The notes under the pieces: model-generated | What the model saw: only the letters and a program-made list of their open reading frames with translations | Told to the model about the DNA's origin: nothing | The model's database searches: none | In this document: positions 28,540 to 37,895 of the stretch, piece after piece | Numbering within the stretch: position 1 is the first letter of the stretch | How the letters are laid out: each line of letters starts with the position of its first letter | Assembly (NCBI GenBank): GCA_022821495.1 | Contig: JAJEDN010000067.1 | Location: 1 to 64,000 of the forward strand | From: Candidatus Poribacteria bacterium | GTDB lineage: Bacteria; Poribacteria; WGA-4E; WGA-3G | Length of the DNA: 64,000 nucleotides | Direction of reading: 5' to 3' | Program-made: the position numbers and the translations under genes

Positions 28540-29415
28540 TTAATTCGACAATTCAAAGACAATCGGGAGTTCGAGCCGCAGGCTATTCCCCTCTTGTTCT
28601 TCAGGGAAAGCCGGGTACGGCACAGCGTTTTGGACTGCAGCGAGTGCAGCGTTGTCAAGTGCCTTTGAGCCAGAAGAATCCGTGACTTCTGGGTTCCGAA
28701 TCGTGCCGTCTTTGAAAAGCGTAAACCGAACTGTCGTTGTTGTACCGTCGTCGAGACTCCGGACGCGCGGTGGGAACCGTTGGACCTGTTTTATCCGATC
28801 CCGCACCGCTTTCAAGAATTCGTTAAACGACTGTTTCGTATCACCTAAGTTGACTGAGGCGAGTTCCAAGTTACCTGGGTCGTTGAATTCCGTTTGTGCA
28901 AGATTTGTCCCCATATCCATTCTCGCCACCAAACTTGTGCTTTCAAACTTAGGCACCTCAAATTTGGGCATCGTTGTAACAATACTTGCCTGTTCGGACG
29001 ATGCGAACAGATTTTTGCCGATGCCCGCGACACTCGGCGCCATCACTGGACGTGTAGGTGCATCACTCGTTGGTAGTGTGAACCGGGCATTCCCGACCGG
29101 AATCTTAGCACTCGTTGTGACAGGTTGCCCCTTCGGTACCCGAATCTTAGAAAACTTCGGTTGTTTCGGTTTTCGTGTTGTCCGTGGTGGGGTTCGGCGT
29201 TTCGGCTGCGGTTTCTCGGCTTCCAAAACCACACTCTCCACTTTATCATTGTTCATCTCCAACACGGTTTTCCGAACAAAGTAGACAGCACCGACAATAA
29301 TCCCGATTGCGTGGAGTCCGATGGCGAAGCTGCTTGCGATCCGAATCGCTTTCCTTTTCCGTTGTTGGGCGGCTTCTCGATTCTGCCGTTGGACATCAGC
29401 CATAGTTTGCTTCAT
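28540..29415 (-). CDS. TonB-family energy transducer
   Basis: 291 residues from the ATG at 29415 (GGAAGGA upstream). A cytoplasmic tail, one membrane helix (FAIGLHAIGIIVGAVYFV) and a Pro/Lys-rich spacer lead to a C-terminal TonB domain (VRFTLFKDGTIRNPEVTDSSG, LDNAALAAVQNAVPYPAFP). It transmits proton-motive force to outer-membrane receptors, most likely the TonB-dependent receptor encoded three genes upstream on the same strand. No exbB or exbD is seen in the window. Confidence 0.9.
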   Translation of the reverse strand: MKQTMADVQRQNREAAQQRKRKAIRIASSFAIGLHAIGIIVGAVYFVRKTVLEMNNDKVESVVLEAEKPQPKRRTPPRTTRKPKQPKFSKIRVPKGQPVTTSAKIPVGNARFTLPTSDAPTRPVMAPSVAGIGKNLFASSEQASIVTTMPKFEVPKFESTSLVARMDMGTNLAQTEFNDPGNLELASVNLGDTKQSFNEFLKAVRDRIKQVQRFPPRVRSLDDGTTTTVRFTLFKDGTIRNPEVTDSSGSKALDNAALAAVQNAVPYPAFPEEQEGNSLRLELPIVFELSN

Positions 29416-29456
29416 ATTTTTTCCTTCCAGCACTTCTAAGCGTGCTATATCCCTAA

Positions 29457-29990
29457 TTAGTCTTCATAACTCAGTAACTTATATCTGTTGTCTTTAACAA
29501 CGATCGAGCCGAGAATCTTCAATTCCTGCTTTTTTCCGCCAGCGTTTTGTAACGTCAAAACGGTGCCGCGTAAAAGTTGGAATCCTTTGTATGTTTCCCG
29601 CGGTCGATCGAAGCGGATGTTCACAAACTTCAGAGTTTGTCCTCCGTAGCGGTCAATCCACTTTTTCATCCCGATATTACATTTCTTATTCATATTTGAC
29701 CAAGCGAGATCGCTCGGGAAATTGCTTGGTGGCCGACTTGCGGGAAATTCAGGCCAAATCCAATCGAGGAACTCCTCGCGTTGCACACGCAAACCGTTCA
29801 ACTGCTCAATATCTTTATTGTTAAGTGCATCAACGACTGTCAGACCGATTTGGTCTGCCGAGTGTAGGGGTTGGGTAACCCAACCCCTACGATTCGGTTT
29901 CTCACAGCCCACCGAACTGCTGTAAACGAGCAGGACGGCCAAAAGCGCGTAAGATATGATGCGGGCAGTGCGTTCACTACTTCTGCACAC
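29457..29990 (-). CDS. Predicted lipoprotein carrying an inserted palindromic element
   Basis: 177 residues. The signal ends at SVGC (Cys29). Just after it, RRGWVTQPLH is encoded by a copy of the genomic palindromic element (29864-29890), inserted in frame near the mature N-terminus. The remainder (VVDALNNKDIEQLNGL ... VKDNRYKLLSYED) resembles small periplasmic NTF2-like or DUF4878-type domains. It overlaps the start of the TonB cluster and the end of the beta-helix lipoprotein gene by 14 bases. Confidence 0.7.
   Translation of the reverse strand: MCRSSERTARIISYALLAVLLVYSSSVGCEKPNRRGWVTQPLHSADQIGLTVVDALNNKDIEQLNGLRVQREEFLDWIWPEFPASRPPSNFPSDLAWSNMNKKCNIGMKKWIDRYGGQTLKFVNIRFDRPRETYKGFQLLRGTVLTLQNAGGKKQELKILGSIVVKDNRYKLLSYED
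29864..29890. repeat. Palindromic element inside a coding sequence
   Basis: GTAGGGGTTGGGT-A-ACCCAACCCCTAC, same family as 17415 and 28308 with compensating changes in both arms, so the palindrome is kept. Confidence 0.9.
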
Positions 29991-31347
29991 TCGTTGTCCA
30001 TCCTGTTATCCAGTTGTTGGACGGGCTTACCCCACCGATAAAGTCAACGGGTTCAAAGAAGCCGTCAGCAGGTGGGCTGGCGGGGTTCACTGCATTTGCC
30101 CCGGCACCGGGTGTGAAGTTCGGCGCGCTCTTATTGAATGGATCTACCAAACCCGGATCGGTTTCTTTATTGCCGTTGTCGGCTGCAAAGCGGGCTTCAT
30201 CGAATCCATCGGCATCTTTTTCGTCGCTGAAATTGCCTTTTCCATTTTCAAAGAAAATGCTGTTCTTTACAACCAAGGCACCGCTCTCCGCTTGTGCGTA
30301 AGTTGCCTCGTTGTTAATATCAAGTCCGACTTTGTTGAATCCAGTGACGATAAAGTTTGCATACAGACCCGCGGCTCCTTCACGAATCAGCATACCGTTA
30401 TCACTTTCGGGACCAGCGGGATCACCGACGAGCGTCGCGTTGAAGATAGTCGCAGCGGAACGAGGTGTCGCTTCGTTATCTTTGCTACTGTTATCAACTT
30501 CAAAGCCGTTATCAGCGTCATCACCGTACTGTTGCGCGACCCAGAATTGACCTTTACCTGTCCAGCCATCTGTCCAGTCAAAGGAATCGTCACGCGCACC
30601 CGTCACGAAGGCATATTTAATATTGACGGTGCCGCCGAACATCTCAATGCCGTCATCTTGGTTCATGTGTACTTGGATGTGTTCTATAATTGTGCCGGAT
30701 CCAACACCTTGCAAGGCGATGCCGTTCAATTCGTTATCAGGGCTAAATTCGATACCGGCGTACTCAATACGGACATAGCGGAGTACGCCGCTGCTGTCCG
30801 TAGGGTTATTACCGCCGAACGCGCCGGTGTCGCCTTCACCGAAAGTTATACCTTGGTTGGTTGGCGCGTATCCATTGATAATTAAGCCACCCCACTGTCC
30901 GCGTGCCCGCGAACCCTCAAAGGCATCACTTGACATAACGATCGGCGCATCGCGGGTTCCCTCTGCCATAATTTTAGCACCTTGCGCGATAATCAGCGTG
31001 CCGTTGCTCGCTTGTTCGCCATAGATTTTGGCACCCGGTTCAATCGTTAGTGTCGCGCCGGCTTCAACAAATACGGCACCCCGCAAAAGATAGTCGTAAG
31101 CGGCTGAGAGTGTTTTATCGGCATTCAATTTGCCTTCAAGGACGACCACTTGACGCCCATCAATATCGATAACCGTTTCTTCCGAGACGAGCACTTCATC
31201 AGGTTCGTCGGTCTCTTCTTCATCGCTACCACATCCGACAAAACCCAACGCTATACCAATCGCGAAAATCGCCATTAACTGGAACACCCAATTCTGATAC
31301 AACCCTTTTTTCCCTATGGATGCAGGACTGAACTCAATATTTGACAT
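29977..31347 (-). CDS. Lipoprotein with right-handed beta-helix repeats
   Basis: 456 residues. Lipobox GFVGC (Cys39), then an acidic stretch. The body has the parallel beta-helix pattern: LRGAVFVEAGATLTIEPGAK, GTLIIAQGAKIMAEG, GIALQGVGSGTIIEHIQVH, GGTVNIKYAFV. AAAGGAG precedes the ATG. Such lipoproteins are often encoded with TonB-dependent receptors of the type just upstream. A role as surface-exposed substrate-capture partner is inferred. Confidence 0.8.
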   Translation of the reverse strand: MSNIEFSPASIGKKGLYQNWVFQLMAIFAIGIALGFVGCGSDEEETDEPDEVLVSEETVIDIDGRQVVVLEGKLNADKTLSAAYDYLLRGAVFVEAGATLTIEPGAKIYGEQASNGTLIIAQGAKIMAEGTRDAPIVMSSDAFEGSRARGQWGGLIINGYAPTNQGITFGEGDTGAFGGNNPTDSSGVLRYVRIEYAGIEFSPDNELNGIALQGVGSGTIIEHIQVHMNQDDGIEMFGGTVNIKYAFVTGARDDSFDWTDGWTGKGQFWVAQQYGDDADNGFEVDNSSKDNEATPRSAATIFNATLVGDPAGPESDNGMLIREGAAGLYANFIVTGFNKVGLDINNEATYAQAESGALVVKNSIFFENGKGNFSDEKDADGFDEARFAADNGNKETDPGLVDPFNKSAPNFTPGAGANAVNPASPPADGFFEPVDFIGGVSPSNNWITGWTTSVQK

Positions 31348-31567
31348 TAACTAACTAAGCTCCTTTATTGTTTTTTGATGCCTAACCCATCAGGCGGATA
31401 GGCACTGATAGTTGTGATGTGACGATGTCCATCGCCGTTGTAAATTTCTGTTATAATTAAGGATACACATCAATTGTTGCAAGAAAATGACAATATTATG
31501 ATTTTTTTCTGCGTTGCAGATTTATCATCCTGATTACCGATTGTTGGTTGCTGATGGTTGATTCGCA

Positions 31568-34414
31568 CTACAAATTGTAACTTATCCCAAACGAGAACGA
31601 TCTACCGAGTTTGTACTCAAGATAAGTTGCTTCTCCTATCTTGTAATGGACGTACGGGTCAAGCAAGTTTTTCGCCGAAACGCTGAATTTGAAATGATTC
31701 GCGACCGTCCGGCTAAAACTCACATCCAGTTGTCCACGCGGTTGCTCGTACACATCTGGCACCCCGTGATTCCCGACCTCAGAAAGCCTACGTCCAAATA
31801 TATTATAGGCAACCGCACTCGAAATGCCCCAGTTCGGATCTTCAAACCCGACCGAAATGTTAACAATGTAGGGACACTGTCCCTGTAATGGACGCTCAGA
31901 AGATGTCTGGATGCCAACATCCTCGGGCAAAACCACCTGCGAGGAAATCAGTGCAGCGTTGGTGTTAATCGAAAATTTGCTTAAAGCGTCTGTCAGAACG
32001 CCTAAATTCTGGCGCGCCTCTATCTCCAAGCCGTAGTTGTGTGCACCTTCCGCATTTTCATAAGTGATTCGGACCTCTGCTTGTGGCTGAACGATCTGTT
32101 CAATCGGCTTTTGGAACCGCTTATAGAACGCACTTATCGCCAAAATACCGCCTATCTGTGGAAAAGTCTCCCAACGAAAATCGAAATTGTCAATCTGCGT
32201 CCGCTCCAAATCCGGATTGCCCAGAATCGTTCTACCACCAACGAAATCTGTGAACTCAAACGGCGCAAGTTCACGGAAATCAGGACGTGTAATCGTTCGA
32301 GATGCCGCAAGCCGCAAATTCATCCGCTCCGTTAGACGATACGTCACATTCAACCCCGGCAGCCAATCAAGTGTCTCCAAATTCGCGTTAATCTCTTTTC
32401 GAGTCGCAGCAAACGGATCGTAGGTTGTAACCTCTTGATCAGAAGATTCCAACCGGACCCCGGTCATGACTTGCCATTTGGCACTCAGCGGCAGATCGAG
32501 CATCATGTAACCCGAATAAATATTGTGGTCTGCCAAGTAATTGTCGGTAGAGCGGGTAGACTCACGCAACTCAAAAACACGCGGTGCTATATTTTCGCTT
32601 TGGAAAAGGATTTCGGGGGATTCAGACAGATTGACGGTAGCGTCTACTTGGTCAGCGGGCAGGAACCTGAATCTACGTACATCAAATGTCCGCGCTCTAT
32701 CTCGGAGGAGTCCACCAAATTTGAAAAGACCTTCTGTTCCAACGCGAACTTTCCAGTCGGCGCGGGCGTTGTATTCATCATCTTCAAGATCGAAAAAGAA
32801 TCGGCTACCACTTTGTGTGACATCGCGGAATGTGTATGTCCCGTCGCCTCTGTCTTCGTAGATATTCTCACGTGTATCCGGTTCATCTCGCGCCGCGCGT
32901 GAATATGTAAGCCGCCACTCCATAGACACATCCGGTTGTTCTGGTGCTTCCAGGGCAGGTTCACCGAAATTGAAATTATGTGTCCCCGCAAGCTGTCCGG
33001 AGAAAAGTTGGCGTTCAACGTATCGGAGGCGCGTACTCCGCATATCCGTGTTTCTATCGGCATTGAAGCCTTCCCACGTTCGGGTTTCATCTTCAGCCGT
33101 ATGGGTGAAAAGCGTCCGTAGACTGGTCCGGTGTTCCGGTGAGAAGCGAAGACTCGTGTTAAGGACAGTTCCCCACTCGACCTCGTTCCCAGTCCGTTCA
33201 ACGTCGTACGAGGTTACGGGTGAAAGCGTCTCGTTCAACCCGATCCGGAAGGCGTTACGCACCTGCCTGTCGTAACTGTGGCTGTTGCCGTAGGAGATAA
33301 CCCCCAGGTAACCGAACTGTTTACCAAAAATGGTATTGCTGTTACCGAGACTGAATTTATAGCCTTGATTGATCGGCAAAGTCTGTCGTTCTGGCGACCA
33401 GACGTTTTCAAACGATTGTCCGAACTCTTGAATTTCCGCAGGTGTAAAGCCAGCGGGTGTGAAACGTCCACGTTCTCGGATAGGGACATCGGCTGCCCGA
33501 TCTTCAATGATGTTCGGGAGTTGACGCGAACCGTCATCAAATCCCAAAAAATCAAAGTCGCCACCCGGATAAATCAAACCCTCTTCCCCGGTTGCTTGTG
33601 TGTTAAAACCCGTTGACATCGATAACGACATCGTCAACGCTTCAGGAAAATCTTTGGTAAATACTTGGACGGAACCGCCAGCGAAACCGCCGGGTTGGTC
33701 AGGCGAGAAGGTCTTTACCGTCTGTAAACTCGCGAGGAGACTTGCCGGGAAAATATCCATCGGCACAACCCGCCTGTTCGGTTCAGGACTCGGAATTTCG
33801 ACATTGTTGAGGAGCGTGTTACTGTAACGCTCTCCCAACCCGCGTACGAATACATAACGTCCACCAACGATGCTGACCCCTGTCACCCGTTTAATGGCAT
33901 CACCCGCAGATGACGCAGGCAGTCGGCTAATTTCTTCCGTACTGATGCTGTCCTCAATTCGGGAGCTGCGCATCCGTTGCTCAAGCAACCCACGCTCACT
34001 TGCTTGGCTCAGTTGGACCGGCATCTTGATCGCATCAAGTTTCACGACTTGTGGCACAAGTAGGACTCGAAGGCGTTCCGGTGTCTCCCCTACTTTTATT
34101 TTAAGATCGGGAACGACATAGGTATTATAAAAGGGCGCGCTTGCATGGATTTTATAAGTACCAACCGGTAATTCCAGCGAAAACGCACCTGTTTCATCGG
34201 TTGTGGTTCGGATCTGGCTATCAGCAACCCGAATTGTCACTGCCGCTACCGGCAACTCGGTGTCGCTATCGACAACGATACCTGTTATTTTTATACCTTG
34301 TTGCGTTTCATGATTATCAGCACTGACTTCGTAGGATGCGAATACGATGCCGAGTACCAAAAGTAACAAACCGATACGAAGTCGTCCACTGAAAGGTGGA
34401 ACCTGCGAATCCAT
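31568..34414 (-). CDS. TonB-dependent outer-membrane receptor
   Basis: 948 residues from the ATG at 34414, preceded by GAGAGGA; earlier in-frame ATGs lack a ribosome site. A signal peptide is followed by a carboxypeptidase-regulatory-like domain (KITGIVVDSDTELPVAAVTI), then the plug (ISRLPASSAGDAIKRVTGVS, GGRYVFVRGLGERYSN) and a 22-strand-type barrel ending in Leu with alternating hydrophobics (FSFGISYNL). It imports a bulky nutrient or metal chelate, powered by TonB. The beta-helix lipoprotein and the TonB gene follow on the same strand. Confidence 0.92.
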   Translation of the reverse strand: MDSQVPPFSGRLRIGLLLLVLGIVFASYEVSADNHETQQGIKITGIVVDSDTELPVAAVTIRVADSQIRTTTDETGAFSLELPVGTYKIHASAPFYNTYVVPDLKIKVGETPERLRVLLVPQVVKLDAIKMPVQLSQASERGLLEQRMRSSRIEDSISTEEISRLPASSAGDAIKRVTGVSIVGGRYVFVRGLGERYSNTLLNNVEIPSPEPNRRVVPMDIFPASLLASLQTVKTFSPDQPGGFAGGSVQVFTKDFPEALTMSLSMSTGFNTQATGEEGLIYPGGDFDFLGFDDGSRQLPNIIEDRAADVPIRERGRFTPAGFTPAEIQEFGQSFENVWSPERQTLPINQGYKFSLGNSNTIFGKQFGYLGVISYGNSHSYDRQVRNAFRIGLNETLSPVTSYDVERTGNEVEWGTVLNTSLRFSPEHRTSLRTLFTHTAEDETRTWEGFNADRNTDMRSTRLRYVERQLFSGQLAGTHNFNFGEPALEAPEQPDVSMEWRLTYSRAARDEPDTRENIYEDRGDGTYTFRDVTQSGSRFFFDLEDDEYNARADWKVRVGTEGLFKFGGLLRDRARTFDVRRFRFLPADQVDATVNLSESPEILFQSENIAPRVFELRESTRSTDNYLADHNIYSGYMMLDLPLSAKWQVMTGVRLESSDQEVTTYDPFAATRKEINANLETLDWLPGLNVTYRLTERMNLRLAASRTITRPDFRELAPFEFTDFVGGRTILGNPDLERTQIDNFDFRWETFPQIGGILAISAFYKRFQKPIEQIVQPQAEVRITYENAEGAHNYGLEIEARQNLGVLTDALSKFSINTNAALISSQVVLPEDVGIQTSSERPLQGQCPYIVNISVGFEDPNWGISSAVAYNIFGRRLSEVGNHGVPDVYEQPRGQLDVSFSRTVANHFKFSVSAKNLLDPYVHYKIGEATYLEYKLGRSFSFGISYNL

Positions 34415-34559
34415 ATTAAGAAGTCCTCTCATTTTATTTTTTATTTTTTTAAGCAAGCTTGAAATGTTTTGTAATATTGTTAGCGTAGTAAAAATTGTAA
34501 TCTCTAAATGCAACAAAAATGTGTATTTTTTTTGTCAAAAAAATAGAAAAAGAATATAT

Positions 34560-34711
34560 AGTTACCAGTTATCAGTACGGATTTTTTTTCAAAAAATCCT
34601 TTTAGTTATCAGTTAAGAGAAAGACTTAACGAAAACGAAGTGCTGTCGTTTCATCCGGCTCTCACTGCGCGGCACTCTTAACTGATAACTGATAACTGGT
34701 AACTGGTAACT
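34560..34711. repeat. MITE-like element with 17-bp terminal inverted repeats, copy B
   Basis: AGTTACCAGTTATCAGT at 34560-34576 is the exact reverse complement of 34688-34704. The interior (about 110 bases) has no reading frame. Related ends are found at 7343-7456 and 35366-35487. Confidence 0.75.
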
Positions 34712-34717
34712 ATTCCC

Positions 34718-34746
34718 TTGATATTTTTGCCTATAGATTCTATAAT
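34718..34746 (+). promoter_or_regulatory. Strong sigma70-type promoter
   Basis: TTGATA, 17 bases, TATAAT, beginning 7 bases after the repeat element. It overlaps the alternative TTG start at 34718, which rules that start out. Confidence 0.75.
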
Positions 34747-34786
34747 AATTAAGCGTGCATTATTTCGTTGTGTGGAGGGCAAATCA

Positions 34787-35347
34787 GTGTTAGGCGAGCT
34801 GCTCCGAAAAAGTATTCATTTATCAGGACTCACTTTACCGGTTATCTATCTCTTCTTGGATAAGCCAACGATGTTGGTGATAATTGGGATACTGACAGGG
34901 CTCGCGCTTACTGTGGAATTAGTGAAATGGCTCTCGCCACATTTCGGAGCGTTCTTTTTCCGAATTTTTACACCGCTTCTCCGAAAACACGAGCGCAAAG
35001 GGGCAGTGACAGGCGCGACCTATTATCTGATGAGTGCATTCCTGTGTATTTTCTTTTTTGCAAAGACACTCGCTATTGTTTGCATCTTTTTCATGGTATT
35101 GGGGGATATGGCAGCGGCACTGGTCGGCAAAAAGTGGGGTCGGACGAAGCTGCTCGGTTCAAAGAGTTTGGAGGGGAGCGCCGCGTGTTTCATTGTTTGC
35201 GTCGCAATTGCTTTAGTTCAACTCAATCCTATTATCGCGGTCATCGGTGCATTCGTCGCAACGGTCGTGGAACTCATTCCCGTCCCAATTGACGACAATC
35301 TCACGGTGCCTCTCATTTCAGGGGCAGTGATGCACTTTCTGATGTGA
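34787..35347 (+). CDS. Phosphatidate cytidylyltransferase / dolichol-kinase-like membrane protein
   Basis: 186 residues from the GTG at 34787 (GGAGGG 7 bases upstream). Several membrane helices. ERKGAVTGATYYLMSAF, LGDMAAALVGKKWGRTKL and SKSLEGSAA are the conserved blocks of the SEC59/DGK1/VTE5 group, which use CTP to phosphorylate polyprenols, phytol or diacylglycerol. The exact substrate is unknown. Confidence 0.78.
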   Translation: MLGELLRKSIHLSGLTLPVIYLFLDKPTMLVIIGILTGLALTVELVKWLSPHFGAFFFRIFTPLLRKHERKGAVTGATYYLMSAFLCIFFFAKTLAIVCIFFMVLGDMAAALVGKKWGRTKLLGSKSLEGSAACFIVCVAIALVQLNPIIAVIGAFVATVVELIPVPIDDNLTVPLISGAVMHFLM

Positions 35348-35365
35348 AATGGCAGTCAGAGGAAT

Positions 35366-35487
35366 GGTTATCAGCCATCAGTTCTCGGTTATCAGTTAAG
35401 AGCCACCTTGTGGCAGTAATGTTAACTGTATCCACTACAGAAACCCTCTTTAACTGAAAACTGGAAACTAAAAACTGAAAACTAATA
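35366..35487. repeat. MITE-like element, copy C
   Basis: Begins GGTTATCAGCCATCAG, contains CCACCTTGTGGCAG and ends CTGAAAACTAA. It abuts the next start codon, which has no Shine-Dalgarno. Confidence 0.6.
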
Positions 35488-35488
35488 T

Positions 35489-36607
35489 ATGGCAAATATC
35501 AAGTTGGAAAACGTTGTAAAACGCTACGGCGATGTTGTCGCAGTCAAAGATTTTAACCTCGAGATTGAGGATAAAGAGTTCGTCGTCTTTTTAGGACCCT
35601 CCGGCTGCGGCAAGACCACAACACTCCGCCTCATTGCAGGCTTAGAAAACCCTGAAGAAGGCGACATTTTTATTGATGGCGAACGGGTCAACGATCTCTC
35701 GCCTGCGGATCGTGACATCGCTTTTGTTTTCCAATTCTACGCGCTCTACCCGCATCTGAATGTCTACGATAACATCGCTTTCCCACTCAAAGCGGTAAAG
35801 GTCTCAAAGCTGGAGATTGACACGCAAGTCAAACGGGTTGCCGAAATCCTACAAATATCTGACATGTTAAATAGGAAACCGAGCGTTCTCAGCGGTGGTG
35901 AGATGCAGCGTGTCGCACTCGGACGGGCAATGGTGCGTCAACCGAAAGTCTATCTCCTTGATGAACCGATGGCGAATTTAGACGCTAAGATCCGCGTTGA
36001 TACCCGCGCCGAAATTAAACGGCTTCAACATGAAATCGGCGCGACGACTATTTTTGTAACGCATGACCAAGTTGAAGCGATGTCCCTCGCAGACAGAATC
36101 GCTGTGATCCACCTCGGTGTTCTGCAACAAATTGGCACACCGGACGAAATTTACAATAAACCGCAAAGCCTCTTCGTCGCCGGGTTTATGGGAATGCCTA
36201 CCATGAACCTCCTCGATGCCGAACTCGTCGCCAAGGAAGGGGCATCTGTTTTAGGGCTCAGTTACACGGATGTTCATCTGCGGCTCTCGCCAGAACGACT
36301 ATCCTGTATCACTTCAACGGCAGAAGAAAACGGCTTAGTATTCGGTATTCGTCCCGAACACATCACCGCCGCGCGTCAACCGACTGAACAAAAAATCTCT
36401 GCGCAGGTGCACCTCATTGAGCCGCTGGGCGCAGTGAACATCCTTGACCTCTTTCTCGGGACACATGCGGAGACACAAGACCCAATTCTACTTCGGGTTA
36501 GAGCACATCCGACGTTCCAAGTTGCGGTGGGGGATACTATCTGGTTGGATTTTGATGCAGCGGAAATGCACCTCTTTGACCGAGAGACAGAACAGGCAGT
36601 TTGGTAA
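35489..36607 (+). CDS. Sugar ABC transporter ATPase, MalK/UgpC type
   Basis: 372 residues. GPSGCGKTT (Walker A), LSGGEMQRVALGRAM (signature), VYLLDEPMANLDA (Walker B) and the switch FVTHDQ are intact. The C-terminal third is a TOBE/OB regulatory domain (FGIRPEHI). It energises import of sugars or glycerol-3-phosphate-like compounds with permeases that are not in the window, as usual for shared MsmX-like ATPases. Confidence 0.9.
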   Translation: MANIKLENVVKRYGDVVAVKDFNLEIEDKEFVVFLGPSGCGKTTTLRLIAGLENPEEGDIFIDGERVNDLSPADRDIAFVFQFYALYPHLNVYDNIAFPLKAVKVSKLEIDTQVKRVAEILQISDMLNRKPSVLSGGEMQRVALGRAMVRQPKVYLLDEPMANLDAKIRVDTRAEIKRLQHEIGATTIFVTHDQVEAMSLADRIAVIHLGVLQQIGTPDEIYNKPQSLFVAGFMGMPTMNLLDAELVAKEGASVLGLSYTDVHLRLSPERLSCITSTAEENGLVFGIRPEHITAARQPTEQKISAQVHLIEPLGAVNILDLFLGTHAETQDPILLRVRAHPTFQVAVGDTIWLDFDAAEMHLFDRETEQAVW

Positions 36608-36660
36608 TTCTATTTATACAGGACTTACGCATTGCTTCTTAAAGTCCCCCTGATAAGCAC

Positions 36661-36689
36661 TGCAGGCGGGGTTTGAAACCCCGCCTGCA
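36661..36689. repeat. Palindrome with 14-bp arms
   Basis: TGCAGGCGGGGTTT and AAACCCCGCCTGCA around one G, following a copy of the CCCCCTGATAAG repeat. It may stop transcription after the ATPase gene, though no T-run follows. Confidence 0.7.
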
Positions 36690-36749
36690 AGAGGTCCGCA
36701 GTCCTAACAAAAACAAAAACGGAGGATAAGATAGATGGAAGGAGACACT

Positions 36750-37550
36750 ATGAAAATCCCATGTCGCTTAGCGGCTTTCGACTTAGATGGCACACTCCTC
36801 AGTAGTGATCATACATTATCACCAGAAAACCGAGACGCGCTTCGCGCATTAGCCGCGAACGATATTCTTGTCGTATTGGTATCAGGACGGATGCACCGCT
36901 CTATTCAACCGATCAGTGATCAGATCGGACTTGAGAATCCTATCATCTCTTATAACGGCGGAATGGTGCGACATGCGACGACCGGCGAAGTCTATCACCA
37001 CACGCCAGTTCCGGCAGATTACGCGATGGCGGTTGTCAATGACTGTATTGAACAGGGGTTACATCTCAACTACTGTTTGAACGACGAACTCTATGTTGCT
37101 GAAAAGAACGCATGGAGCGATCTTTACGAAGAACGAACGGGCGTTCCGGCTACACCTGTAGGAGACCTTCGCGAGTTAGCGGGCGAAACACCGACGAAGT
37201 TGCTTATCATCCATACGCCTGAAAAATTACAACCGCTCTTAAGACATTTTCAAACCGATTACACGGAGAAGCTTTACGTTACGCAGACCCAAGCAGAATA
37301 TATTGAATTTATGAATCCAGAGGTTACGAAGGGACGCGCACTCACAGCACTCGCCAATCGGTTCAACATCCCTATAGATACGGTTGTTGCTTTTGGCGAT
37401 AGTTATAACGATGAAAGTCTACTCAAAACGGCGGGGTTCGGGATAGCCATGGCAAACGGGGTGCCACCAATCCTTGCGTGTGCGGATTACACCACCACAA
37501 CAAACGACGATAATGGGGTCGCAACAGCGATTTGGGCGTTGATGCTTTGA
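36750..37550 (+). CDS. HAD-superfamily Cof-type sugar phosphatase
   Basis: 266 residues from the ATG at 36750 (AAGGAG upstream); an ATG at 36735 also has a ribosome site and would add 5 residues. FDLDGTLLSSD holds the nucleophile Asp, VSGRM the second motif, and VAFGDSYNDESLL the acidic metal motif. It belongs to HAD class IIB, phosphatases of sugar phosphates or related metabolites. Confidence 0.88.
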   Translation: MKIPCRLAAFDLDGTLLSSDHTLSPENRDALRALAANDILVVLVSGRMHRSIQPISDQIGLENPIISYNGGMVRHATTGEVYHHTPVPADYAMAVVNDCIEQGLHLNYCLNDELYVAEKNAWSDLYEERTGVPATPVGDLRELAGETPTKLLIIHTPEKLQPLLRHFQTDYTEKLYVTQTQAEYIEFMNPEVTKGRALTALANRFNIPIDTVVAFGDSYNDESLLKTAGFGIAMANGVPPILACADYTTTTNDDNGVATAIWALML

Positions 37551-37611
37551 CGCGGGAAACCCTTATAGGTCGCGAACACGCTTTCAAGGCGCGTAAATCT
37601 CTCACTCGCCG

Positions 37612-37884
37612 TTATTGTCCCATATTCGTGTTGTGGAATTTCGTATACGGAAAATCCGCGACAAGGATATAGGAATTCCCCTCCTGTTTCAAGTCCATCT
37701 TAATAGAGTTGGCTGAAAATTCGAAGTACTTTGCCAGCACCTCTGCCAATTCGTGATGTAACCTGGTCATAACCCGGTCATCAACATCGAATCTATCTTG
37801 TGTGATGACCAGTTTCAGGCGCTGTTTCGCGATACTGCTCGATTTCGGTTTGCGCCCGAATAATTGTTTTATGCTGATATTCAT
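37612..37884 (-). CDS. minE: Cell division topological specificity factor MinE
   Basis: 90 residues. IAKQRLKLVITQDR is the MinD-contacting helix/strand region, followed by the dimerisation domain. It is last in the minCDE operon, 11 bases after minD. MinE stimulates the MinD ATPase and drives it from mid-cell. Confidence 0.92.
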   Translation of the reverse strand: MNISIKQLFGRKPKSSSIAKQRLKLVITQDRFDVDDRVMTRLHHELAEVLAKYFEFSANSIKMDLKQEGNSYILVADFPYTKFHNTNMGQ

Positions 37885-37895
37885 CAGATAACTCC

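Larger units (their letters stand above)
34415..34786. other. Spacer between divergent receptor and membrane-enzyme genes
   Basis: A/T-rich near the receptor start, then the MITE-like element at 34560-34711 and the promoter at 34718-34746. No gene. Confidence 0.6.

Noticed and set aside
28652..29284. 210-codon + strand frame
   Set aside because: Antisense to the TonB gene, which has a clear family match.
29956..30885. 309-codon + strand frame
   Set aside because: Antisense to the beta-helix lipoprotein; no ribosome site and no recognisable domain.
34718..34786. Upstream TTG start of the membrane enzyme
   Set aside because: It overlaps a near-perfect promoter and lacks a Shine-Dalgarno; the GTG at 34787 has one.
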